The translations under genes and the position numbers were made by a program. A DNA stretch of 32,595 bases, taken from contig NZ_VOSW01000104.1 in assembly GCF_009690905.1 (NCBI RefSeq), forward strand, positions 1-32,595. The letters run 5' to 3'. Each line of letters starts with the position of its first letter. Position 1 is the stretch's first letter. Below the pieces are notes generated by a model that did no database searches, was not told the DNA's origin, and saw only the letters and a list, made by a program, of their open reading frames with translations. Below, in pieces: positions 8,032 to 15,644 of this stretch. The DNA is from Paraburkholderia madseniana. Lineage in GTDB: Bacteria; Pseudomonadota; Gammaproteobacteria; Burkholderiales; Burkholderiaceae.

Positions 8032-8675
8032 TGTGCGCACTCCACACCTTCAGCGTCGCCACCCTTGAACTCGCTCGCAAATTGGGCTCGTCCACGCTCT
8101 ACGAGGCTTCAGGCCTGCCGACCAGCGCTGTCGATCCCCTCGTTCGTACCATCTGGCCGGGCGCCTCCGTGGCGGGCCCCGCCTACCCCGTGGAATGTGC
8201 TCCGGGCGATAACCTGGCCATCCACATCGCTATGGAGAAGGCGCCGCGCGGAAGCATCCTGGTAGTGTCCACCCACGGCTTCGTTGCTGGCTATTGGGGC
8301 GAAGTGCTCACGGTCGCCGCCGAGGCGGCGGGCATTGCTGCCCTGGTAATCGATGGCGGTGTGCGCGACATCGCGGCGCTGACCTCGCGCCATTTCCCGG
8401 TGTTCTCGCGCGGGATCTCCGTGCGAGGAACTATCAAGGCCAGCGTTCCGTCGGTGGGGCAATCACTGAGTTTCACCGGCACGCCCATTGTCCCTGGCGA
8501 CCTGGTAGTGGCCGACGATGATGGCGTAGTCGTCATTCCCACCACGCATGTCGAGGCGACACTGGCCCTAGGCCAGGCTCGCTTCGACAAGGAAGCGCGG
8601 ATCATGGACGAACTGCGCCAAGGCCGCACGACCCTTGATCTCCTGGGTTTGTCGCGCTGGAGAGAACGTACTTGA
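8031..8675 (+). CDS. RraA/HMG-aldolase-fold protein, copy 3 (LigK-like)
   Basis: The third tandem RraA-fold gene, 214 residues. Its ATG shares one base with the TAA of copy 2 (TAATG). It differs from the first two and looks closest to the 4-hydroxy-4-methyl-2-oxoglutarate / 4-carboxy-4-hydroxy-2-oxoadipate aldolases (ProA, LigK, GalC). It has ECAPGDNLAIHIAMEKAPRG, the loop GYWGEVLTVAA (WGE where copies 1 and 2 have WGD) and VIDGGVRDIAAL. Among the three it is the most likely true pyruvate-releasing aldolase (inference from motif resemblance). It ends 876 bases before the aldehyde dehydrogenase. Confidence 0.87.
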   Translation: MCALHTFSVATLELARKLGSSTLYEASGLPTSAVDPLVRTIWPGASVAGPAYPVECAPGDNLAIHIAMEKAPRGSILVVSTHGFVAGYWGEVLTVAAEAAGIAALVIDGGVRDIAALTSRHFPVFSRGISVRGTIKASVPSVGQSLSFTGTPIVPGDLVVADDDGVVVIPTTHVEATLALGQARFDKEARIMDELRQGRTTLDLLGLSRWRERT

Positions 8676-9551
8676 CGGCATAAGTCTGCTTGCGGGATCG
8701 GATTCCTGCCACGACGTAGGAGGCCGTGAATTGTGAGGCCGCGGGCTCGGCGGCCGGGATAACGGCAATCTCGTTGAGCCTAGGACGAGTAAGTTGGCAA
8801 CACAGGCCAGATTGCAGTCAGCGTGGTGAACTCCGGCGCCAAACGTGGCTGACGCTTTCCCCGCCAACTTTCTACCTCGCGGCGAATGGTCGAGAGCGCG
8901 GAGAATTTACTGTCAGCGCATACGATGGCGATCGATCCACGCGGTGAATTTTGACAGCATCACCAGCGAGGTCAAGGTAAGGTGGCGACGCATCACTGCA
9001 TCTAGTTTCTTGTTGACGACAAATCCCTAGTAACTGGCCCGGTCTTGTGATATGCCGAGGCTTTTCTCGCCCTAGACCAGATCAATTCTGGCCTCGCTCG
9101 GCTATTTGCGAATACAGGACCTCGCTCTGAGGGCTGCAGACCATCTAGAGATTTTCCACGACCTGAATCTGGCATCTCAACGCTTGAGGTGCCGTGCCGA
9201 CCCGCAGTTGTGACAGGTTCTGGTGATGGACGAGTACTTGCTGAGCAGCAACAGCCAAAGAATCAAAGTGATCCACACGCGGCGGGCTGGGCGGAGGGAG
9301 CCGGCTTCGCGTAGGGGTACGGCCACCGAGAGAATTGGCTTGTCGAACGTGAGAAGCGAGCCTCCCTGTCGCTGCGTGAGCGGATGCTTTCATCCGATCC
9401 CTCAACCGCGTCCTCATGCTATTCCGTGATAGACAGATCGGAAAATGTCATTCGACCGTCAGACCCACGCATATTTAGAATGACTTATCGAAACCCGTGG
9501 CGCACAGGGCGCCAACCCGGGATTTGGTTACGCCTACAGGAGACATGGAAC
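8676..9551. other. 876-base gene-poor stretch with possible IS scar
   Basis: No intact gene. Short open frames on both strands are mutually exclusive and lack motifs. Two similar segments, GAGAATTTACTGTCAGCGCA (8901-8920) and GTGAATTTTGACAGCATC (8944-8961), resemble the repeated subterminal boxes seen at ends of IS21-type elements, but no transposase is left. On the minus strand around 9205-9245 a short run reads TCHNCGS, like a zinc-knuckle of IS605-type OrfB, then stops. The stretch probably replaced or interrupted an operon gene. The last bases carry AGGAGA (9538-9543) for the next gene. Confidence 0.35.
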
Positions 9552-10982
9552 ATGGCTGTTCAAGGAAATTTGATTGGGGGCGAATGGGTCGGCGGCGATG
9601 CGACCTTCAATAGCCTGAATCCGTCGGACGTTCGCGATTGCGTTGGGACTTTCGCACAAGCCGACGCCGGACAGGTGCGGCAGGCCATCGCGGCAGCGCG
9701 TGCCGCGCAACCAGGCTGGGCGGCGCAGACGATTCAGACCCGCAGCGATCTTCTGCAGAGAGTAGGGATCGAGCTGGCAACGCGACGGGAAGAGATCGGT
9801 GAACTGGTCTCCCGCGAGGGCGGCAAGACGCGCGCTGACGGCATCGGCGAGGTAATGCGTGCGAGCCATGTTTTCCACTTCTTCGCTGGCGAGGCGCTGC
9901 GCTATGGTGGCGAGAACTTGCCATCCACGCGCCCGGATATCGGGGTCCAGACCAGCCGGGAACCGGTTGGCGTCATCGGATTGATCACTCCATGGAACTT
10001 TCCGATCGCCATCGCCGCCTGGAAGATCGCGCCGGCGCTGGCATTCGGCAACACGGTGGTGCTGAAGCCGTCGGAGGAAACTCCCGGCATTGCCGCTGAG
10101 CTGTTCCGCGTAATGGAGCGAAACGGGCTGCCGGCCGGCGTAGCGAATCTGGTCAACGGTGCCGGTCCTGTCACTGGAGCCGCCCTGATGGATGGCATTG
10201 ACGCGCTGAGCTTTACGGGAAGCGTGCCGACAGGACACCTGCTCGCGCGTGCCGCCGTGGAGAATATGGTTCGCGTTCAACTGGAATTGGGTGGTAAGAA
10301 CCCGCTCGTGGTGCTTGACGACGCGGATCTCCCCGCGGCCGTAGAGTGCGCATTGAACGGCGCCTACTTCTCCGCTGGGCAGCGTTGCACCGCGTCCAGC
10401 CGGCTCATCATCGCGGAGGGCGTGCACGACCGGTTCGTCGAGGCGCTACGGGCGCGCATGCGGTCCTTGAAGATTGGCCATGCCATGAATCACGACACGC
10501 AAATCGGGCCCCTGATCAACCAGCGCCAACTTGATATGGTGCAACGCTACATCGAAGCCGGAAAGCGCGAAGGCGCGGAGTTGGTGGAAGGCGGGCAGTT
10601 GATCGAACGCGAGACGCCTGGTTTCTACATGCAGCCCGCATTGTTCACGGCAACCCGCAACGACATGCAGATCAACCGCGAGGAGGTCTTCGGCCCATTT
10701 GCAGCGGTAATTCGTGTCAAGGACTACGACGAGGCGCTGCATACCGCAAACGACACGGCGTTCGGACTGTCGGCGGGCATCTGCACGACGTCGCACAAGT
10801 ACGCCACGCATTTCCGCATGAATATCAAAAGTGGGCTGGCAATGGTCAACCTCCCGACGGCTGGGCTTGACTATCACGTTCCGTTGAGTGGCGCCAAGTC
10901 TTCGGGCTACGGGCCGTGCGAGCAAGGTAGCTATGCTGCCGACTTCTACACTCGCGTAAAGACTGCCTACGTCGGTCAGTAA
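9552..10982 (+). CDS. NAD(P)-dependent aldehyde dehydrogenase, 2-oxoglutarate-semialdehyde type
   Basis: Oxidises an aldehyde to the acid in the cytoplasm. The 476 residues include ITPWNFP (147-151), the cofactor lysine region VVLKPSEETP, FTGSVPTG, the general-base glutamate in LELGGKN (Glu245) and the catalytic cysteine in SAGQRCTASS (Cys279). The C-terminus, LDYHVPLSGAKSSGYGP followed by EQGSYAADFYTRVKTAY, is the pattern I associate with alpha-ketoglutarate semialdehyde dehydrogenases of sugar-acid and hydroxyproline pathways. Other semialdehydes (succinic, malonic) remain possible. The ATG at 9552 is chosen because AGGAGA lies eight bases upstream; the frame is open further 5' without similarity. 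It is followed after 26 bases by the YihU-like dehydrogenase, so the pair probably handles one carbonyl intermediate. Confidence 0.92.
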   Translation: MAVQGNLIGGEWVGGDATFNSLNPSDVRDCVGTFAQADAGQVRQAIAAARAAQPGWAAQTIQTRSDLLQRVGIELATRREEIGELVSREGGKTRADGIGEVMRASHVFHFFAGEALRYGGENLPSTRPDIGVQTSREPVGVIGLITPWNFPIAIAAWKIAPALAFGNTVVLKPSEETPGIAAELFRVMERNGLPAGVANLVNGAGPVTGAALMDGIDALSFTGSVPTGHLLARAAVENMVRVQLELGGKNPLVVLDDADLPAAVECALNGAYFSAGQRCTASSRLIIAEGVHDRFVEALRARMRSLKIGHAMNHDTQIGPLINQRQLDMVQRYIEAGKREGAELVEGGQLIERETPGFYMQPALFTATRNDMQINREEVFGPFAAVIRVKDYDEALHTANDTAFGLSAGICTTSHKYATHFRMNIKSGLAMVNLPTAGLDYHVPLSGAKSSGYGPCEQGSYAADFYTRVKTAYVGQ

Positions 10983-11008
10983 TCGTCAATCAAAGGAGAC
11001 ATACTCAA

Positions 11009-11923
11009 ATGGACAAGATCGGATTCATCGGCTTGGGTCGCATGGGCAAGCCCATGGCCTCTAATCTGAGCAAGAAAGGGTACGAGCTGGTGGTGCATGA
11101 CGTGAACGCCGCTGCCGTCGACGAGCTGGTGTCACTGGGCGCACGAAAGGCGGTCAACTTGGCCGAGATCGCGAAGGAATGCGGGATCGTCATCACCATG
11201 CTACCGAGTTCCGTGGAGGTTGAGCAGGTGGCGCTGAGTCCAGAGGGAATCTTTCCCAACGCAAGGCCGGGCGGGATTCTTCTGGACATGAGCACCATCG
11301 ATCCGCTTGCGACTGAACGCCTCCACGTGGCGGCACAACAACGTGGCCTGTCTGTCGTGGACGCGCCGGTCGGCCGGCTCGCCCAGCACGCTGACCGCGG
11401 CGAGTCGCTGTTTATGGTTGGGGCGAGCGATGAGGATTTCAAACGCATCGAACCGCTGCTGTACGCGATGGGAACGACCGTCTACCACTGCGGTGGGGTC
11501 GGGGCCGGCGGCCGCACAAAGCTGGTTAACAACTATATGGTGGTTGCACTGTGTCAGATGAACGGTGAGGCGCTGGCGCTGTCCCAGCGCTTCGGCCTGG
11601 ACATCGCGAAGACACTGCAAGTACTCTTCGGCACCTCCGCGAGTAACGGGCAACTGCGCATGAACTTTCCGAACAAGGTGTTGGTGAATGATACGACGCC
11701 GGGTTTCACCATCGACCTGGCGCACAAGGACATGTCACTGGTTCTTGGTGCCGCGCACGCCTTGAAGGTGCCGATGCCCCTGGCGGCCGCGGTCTTCGAA
11801 TCATTCAGTCTGGCGCGTGCCAGCGAGTATGGTCGCATCGACTTCACTGGTATCGCCGATGCCATCTGCGATCTGGCAAAGATCCCTAGAGCCCGGGTTC
11901 CGGAGGGTTGGAAAATCGACTAA
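11009..11923 (+). CDS. Beta-hydroxyacid dehydrogenase, YihU-like subgroup
   Basis: An NAD(P)-dependent dehydrogenase of the 3-hydroxyisobutyrate / tartronate-semialdehyde reductase family, 304 residues. It shows the Rossmann motif GLGRMG (8-13), DMSTIDPL, catalytic Lys171 with the asparagines of KLVNNYM, and the C-terminal DLAHKDMSLVLGAAH. The substrate loop reads DAPVGR (118-123) instead of the usual DAPVSGG. That change, with PNKVL, FTIDLAHKD and VPMPLAAA, matches what I remember of E. coli YihU, which reduces sulfolactaldehyde and also succinic semialdehyde. An AGGAG site (10994-10998) precedes the ATG. The likely role is interconversion of a semialdehyde and its hydroxy acid within the AcnX/RraA pathway; the exact substrate is open. 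Confidence 0.9.
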   Translation: MDKIGFIGLGRMGKPMASNLSKKGYELVVHDVNAAAVDELVSLGARKAVNLAEIAKECGIVITMLPSSVEVEQVALSPEGIFPNARPGGILLDMSTIDPLATERLHVAAQQRGLSVVDAPVGRLAQHADRGESLFMVGASDEDFKRIEPLLYAMGTTVYHCGGVGAGGRTKLVNNYMVVALCQMNGEALALSQRFGLDIAKTLQVLFGTSASNGQLRMNFPNKVLVNDTTPGFTIDLAHKDMSLVLGAAHALKVPMPLAAAVFESFSLARASEYGRIDFTGIADAICDLAKIPRARVPEGWKID

Positions 11924-11939
11924 GAAGTACTGGCACAAC

Positions 11940-12470
11940 GAATTTTGAATTTGCCGCAAGCAGTTAACGCAAGCGGCGGTTTTCATGAGCGCCTCGTGTA
12001 TGGCCGCGAGGCGTTCGAACCGGACACGCAAGCGCCTAAAGTTGTGCAGCCGAACAAAGGTACGCTTGAAAGCCCGCCGGATTCTGCCGCGGCCTCGCCG
12101 TGTGACTCACCCGGACGGGCGACCTGCGTGATGCTGGTGCCAGCATGCAGCGGCCTGCGATATTTGTCGTGGTCGTAGCCGTGACCAGCCTGCACGTCAA
12201 CGAGCTGCGACAGCGGCCATCGACGCTCGCCGCGAATGTACGAGATTGCCTGATTGAGGGGAAGGGTCTGGCCAGCAACTCACGCCCGAACCGCAACGCA
12301 TGTCCTGCGAGGATGCATCTCTCAGGGAATGTCGGACTACAGCTCGAACAGAACGCCGGTCAGCACGAGTCATCGCCGAGCCTTCGTCCGGCTTATCGAG
12401 CCCGGCGTGGGGCGTGGCTTCGGCGGTGACAAGAGTTGGCTGAATGAGCGTCCAAAATCCGTATAGATGA
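11940..12470 (-). pseudogene. IS5-family (IS427/IS402-like) transposase remnant
   Basis: A dead DDE transposase recognisable only by piecing frames together on the minus strand. From the 5' side there is LIQPTLV...PHAGLDKPD, matching the family's 'LIEPLLP..KPR..GRKP(I/L)DD'. Next comes LTGVLFEL and MRCGSGVSCW (family: LTGILFVL...MGCGSGMSCW). Then GHGYDHDKYRRPLHA, with the aspartate of the DDE centre, and finally RRLRVRFERLAAIHEALMK and VNCLRQI in another frame (family: FRRLRVRFERR.DIHEAFLKL). Several frameshifts and an internal deletion make it non-functional. Terminal repeats were not found. It separates the dehydrogenase gene from the transporter of the same cluster. Confidence 0.8.
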
Positions 12471-12620
12471 ACGCATCCCATTTTGCGCCAGCGTTTCGTG
12501 TGTACAGATAGACAGAACTCTAGTCAAATAGCGAATAGGTTGAGAGTGCGATGCGGGTTAGAAGTCCCCACGATTCTTTTTATTAGAGCACCTTCAGTGC
12601 CCAAAAAATGGAGACAGCAC

Positions 12621-12737
12621 ATGACTGCACCGAACAGACTGCGGCCGCTCGATTGCGCCCAGAGCCTCACTCGAGGCATCCACGTCCACATCAGTTCGCG
12701 CGTGCTTCCTATGGATGCGAAGGGAGATGCGGCATGA
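12621..12737 (+). CDS. Possible 38-residue leader ORF overlapping the MFS gene
   Basis: A short frame from ATG 12621 with a well-placed GGAGA (12610-12614). It encodes a 38-residue peptide beginning MTAPNRLRPLDCAQSL and ending DAKGDAA. Its stop overlaps the ATG of the transporter by the classic ATGA. It has no recognisable domain. It may be a translated leader coupling translation to the transporter, or the residue of a longer gene removed when the IS5-like element inserted. Whether it is made is unknown. Confidence 0.35.
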   Translation: MTAPNRLRPLDCAQSLTRGIHVHISSRVLPMDAKGDAA

Positions 12738-14095
12738 GCACCCGAGCAGATAAGAGGGAAAAACTCAGCCCAATGGCACGTCGAGCGCTGGGAGCAGGTA
12801 TCGTCGGCACGTTGATTGAGTGGTACGACTACGGTTTGTACGGTGCTGCGTCGGCGTTGATATTGCCGAAGCTGTTTTTCCCGAGCAGTGATCCGGAAAC
12901 GGCAACACTGGCCGCATTCGCCACCTTTGCAGTCGGCTTCTTTGCTCGACCGGTAGGTGGACTTCTGATTGCGAACTTTGGGGATCGTTACGGGCGTAAG
13001 CCAGTCCTAGTCGCGACGCTCATACTCATGGGTTTGGCAACAACGTTGATGGGATTGTTGCCCACATTCGAGCGGGCTGGTCATTGGGCAATTGTACTAT
13101 TAGTAATCCTTCGAATGCTACAAGGCGCTGGCGCTGGTGCGGAGTTGGCCGGTGCGATGACATTGGTTGCTGAATACGCGCCACCAAGCCGTCGCGCATT
13201 TGTCACAGCCATTCCAAACGGTGCGGCGTCTGGTGGTGCACTTCTGTCTACTCTAGCATTCCTTGCTGTGGCTTCTATGCCAGAACAGACTCTGCTTTCG
13301 TGGGGCTGGCGAGTCCCATTCTTACTTTCGGCCATATTATTTTTGGTAGCACTGTTCATCAGGCATCGAATCGAAGAATCTCCTGAGTTTGCGCGTGCAC
13401 ATCAGGCTGCAATAGAGAGAAACGCAAAGAGTCGAGTGCCGTTATTTGAGCTGGTGAAGTCCAAGCCGCGGACTATAGTACTAGGCATGCTTTCTGGAAC
13501 AGCCCTCAATGTTGTCTTCTACGTTCTGGTGGCCTTCTCCATGTCTTACATGACAACACGCTTGGGAATTTCAAGATCGGACTCTTTGGTTGCCATGGCC
13601 GTAACGACATTGGTTGGATTTGCGTCAGCTCCGATCATGGGCAATATCGCTGACCATATCGGGCCTGGCAATTCGTACCGCATCGGTGCATTCATGCTAG
13701 TGGTGGCAGGATTTCCGCTTCTTATCGCGATGCAAAGTGCCAATCTGCTTATCATCACTTCGGCGATGGCACTTTGTGCCTTCTTTGTCTATGGACCGAT
13801 CATCGCAGGTCAAGGCGCCTTTCTATCGAACCTGTTCCCTACTGAGCTTCGCTTCACCGGCATTGCTGTGACACGAGAATTCAATTCAATTTTCGTTGCA
13901 GGCCCGACTCCCTTCATTGCGGCATATCTCGTCCAAGTACAAAACGGAAAGCCTTGGCTGGTATCCACCTATATGTGCGTGGGTGGCCTGATTTCCGTTA
14001 TTTCCATCTCTCTGCTCATGCGCGACGCGCGACATACCTCAGCGTTGAGTCAGAAGCAAAAAGCCAAAGCCGAATTTCAATCAACCAACCGATAG
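12734..14095 (+). CDS. MFS transporter, metabolite:H+ symporter (MHS) type
   Basis: An inner-membrane proton symporter of 453 residues with about 12 hydrophobic segments, resembling the KgtP/ShiA/ProP group that takes up mono- and dicarboxylic acids. Landmarks are GTLIEWYDYGLYG (25-37), diagnostic for MHS members; the loop 2-3 motif FGDRYGRKPVLV (82-93); RMLQGAGAGAEL; and GWRVPFLLS. The start at 12734 is set by AGGGAG just upstream; the longer open frame from 12608 reads through non-homologous sequence. It lies downstream of the AcnX-RraA-dehydrogenase genes and probably imports their substrate. Codon use is more AT-rich than in those genes, suggesting a different origin. Confidence 0.92.
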   Translation: MSTRADKREKLSPMARRALGAGIVGTLIEWYDYGLYGAASALILPKLFFPSSDPETATLAAFATFAVGFFARPVGGLLIANFGDRYGRKPVLVATLILMGLATTLMGLLPTFERAGHWAIVLLVILRMLQGAGAGAELAGAMTLVAEYAPPSRRAFVTAIPNGAASGGALLSTLAFLAVASMPEQTLLSWGWRVPFLLSAILFLVALFIRHRIEESPEFARAHQAAIERNAKSRVPLFELVKSKPRTIVLGMLSGTALNVVFYVLVAFSMSYMTTRLGISRSDSLVAMAVTTLVGFASAPIMGNIADHIGPGNSYRIGAFMLVVAGFPLLIAMQSANLLIITSAMALCAFFVYGPIIAGQGAFLSNLFPTELRFTGIAVTREFNSIFVAGPTPFIAAYLVQVQNGKPWLVSTYMCVGGLISVISISLLMRDARHTSALSQKQKAKAEFQSTNR

Positions 14096-14515
14096 AGATA
14101 TTAAGAATGAATACGATGTGTATTGTTTCCACAACTGTCGTCGATTTGGAGGCTAAACACAGCGATATCGTCTTCAGCCTTGAAAAGAGGCAACGTACCT
14201 TTCACGAGCAGCTCCCACACGCGCGTTGTCAAGGTTCGGCAGAAACCACTACCTAGATTGCGGCTCGATCCTTTCACCTCTCTACAGGTCAGAATCCATC
14301 GGCTTCGGTAACCTATGGCGCCGGCTTCAGCCAACGGAACGGACTGCCGTTGTTGGCTGAAGCCCGACTTTGTTCGGGGAATCGAAGGTAGCAGCAATGG
14401 TACATCGAGTGGGCGGCTACCGATTTGATCGCAGGTTTCCCGATAAAATCCAACCTGGAAACGAATCGGCGGAGCCTGGACACCGCTTGGTTCGCTTCGG
14501 CCCCGCGCCCGCAAC
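14096..14515. other. Convergent intergenic region
   Basis: 420 bases between the stops of the MHS transporter and the second LysR gene. Apart from the stem-loop at 14323-14364 I see no supported gene. The open frame on the minus strand (14101-14514) has no recognisable similarity and no ribosome site. Confidence 0.4.
14323..14364. terminator. Strong stem-loop between convergent genes
   Basis: Perfect 13-base inverted repeat GGCTTCAGCCAAC (14323-14335) and GTTGGCTGAAGCC (14352-14364). The loop can extend the stem with AACGG / CCGTT (14338-14342 and 14347-14351). It lies between the MFS gene (plus) and the LysR gene (minus), which converge, so a bidirectional transcription terminator is the simplest reading. 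No long T-run follows on either strand, so a factor-dependent stop or an element end is also possible. Confidence 0.5.
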
Positions 14516-15448
14516 CTAGTCGCCTATCCACGTCGCTTCGCGCCAGTCGTCGGTCGCCGCACATACGCGCACACTTGCTACGAGGAGGTCCGTGGCATTC
14601 CGTACGGCGGGCGTCGCGCCGCGTGTCGTGGGGCGCGCCAGCACGATGCGGCGCGCGAACGCCGGGTCGTCGATCGGTGCCGCGCAGAACGCGCCTGTAG
14701 TGAGTTCCTGGCGCGCGGCAACGCGCGGCATGATGCCCCGCCCATATCCCTCGGCGATTAGAACCTTCTGCACGGCCATGGTGTTGGCTTCGTCTGCGGT
14801 GGCGATCGTCACGCCCGCCGCCTTGCAACGCCTCTCGACCAGCAGTCGCAGACGATGCGGGTATCCTGGCAAGATCAAGGGCGTACGTCCGAGTTCCCGA
14901 AGCGGCACGGGCGCATCTTCGCGCAGGTCGCCTGCGCCGCTCGCCACGAGGCTCAATGGCTCGATGACGAGATTCTTGATATCGATGCCGGGTGTCGGGT
15001 CGGGCTGATAAAGCAGCGCGACATCTATTTCGCCCGTCTCTAGCCAACGCGTCAGATGGTCCGTGTAGCCGACCGAAAACGTCGCACGGACCGCGGGATA
15101 GTGCGCGTGCAACAGCCGCAGGAATTCCGACACGATGATCTCGCAACTACTAGGCAGCAACCCGATACATATAGCGCCCGCCACCTGGCCCGGGACAGGG
15201 CGAATTTCGCTTTGCGCCTGATTGATTTCCTGCAGCGCGCGCCGCGCGTGTTCGAGAAAGATGCGCCCCGCGTCAGTTAATTGCATCCCAGTGCGGTCGC
15301 GGTCGAACAACGGCACCCCAATTTCTCCTTCTAGCAGCTTCAATTGCCGCGACACGGCCGATTGCACAATATGCAGCAGCTCCGCTGCGCGGGTTGTGCT
15401 TCGCGTGTCGGCGACGGCGAGAAAGGTGCGAATCTGGCGGAAATCCAT
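14516..15448 (-). CDS. LysR family transcriptional regulator, divergent from an MFS gene
   Basis: A regulator of 310 residues from the ATG at 15448. The HTH reads MDFRQIRTFLAVADTRSTTR, AELLHIVQSAVSRQLKLLE, then FDRDRTGMQLTDAG. The effector domain includes GAICIGLLPSSCEIIVSEFL and YGRGIMPRVAARQELTTG. The open frame continues upstream to 15721 without similarity. It is divergent from the ACS-type transporter at 15645, with a 196-base gap that would hold both promoters. Control of that transporter is the natural inference; a role for the AcnX cluster on its other side is less likely because the MHS gene converges on it. Confidence 0.92.
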   Translation of the reverse strand: MDFRQIRTFLAVADTRSTTRAAELLHIVQSAVSRQLKLLEGEIGVPLFDRDRTGMQLTDAGRIFLEHARRALQEINQAQSEIRPVPGQVAGAICIGLLPSSCEIIVSEFLRLLHAHYPAVRATFSVGYTDHLTRWLETGEIDVALLYQPDPTPGIDIKNLVIEPLSLVASGAGDLREDAPVPLRELGRTPLILPGYPHRLRLLVERRCKAAGVTIATADEANTMAVQKVLIAEGYGRGIMPRVAARQELTTGAFCAAPIDDPAFARRIVLARPTTRGATPAVRNATDLLVASVRVCAATDDWREATWIGD

Positions 15449-15644
15449 GCTTCTCCTAGTGGTGTCAGCGCTCGTGAATGAAGATGCTAAACCGACATGC
15501 CTTGATCTGTTTAAGTCATTCGACAATAAATTTCCATCTATTTTAAGATCAACGCAAGCGCGGTTCGCAGCACGCACTTCACTGCCTGATGTTGCTGCTT
15601 TCAACGGGCGAATACCAGTACGATTAAAACATGAAGGAGACACG
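15449..15644. promoter_or_regulatory. Divergent promoter region, lysR / ACS transporter
   Basis: A 196-base non-coding spacer, AT-rich in its centre (about 15515-15550). It ends in GAAGGAGA (15633-15640), which serves the ATG at 15645. The layout is typical of a LysR-controlled promoter pair. Individual operator half-sites were not assigned. Confidence 0.5.

Noticed and set aside
9180..9250. TnpB-like zinc-knuckle on the minus strand (TCHNCGS)
   Set aside because: The frame stops five codons later and the second half of the zinc motif is missing; chance cannot be excluded.
9534..10427. 297-codon minus-strand frame inside the aldehyde dehydrogenase gene
   Set aside because: It is the antisense shadow of a clear aldehyde dehydrogenase and has no motif of its own.
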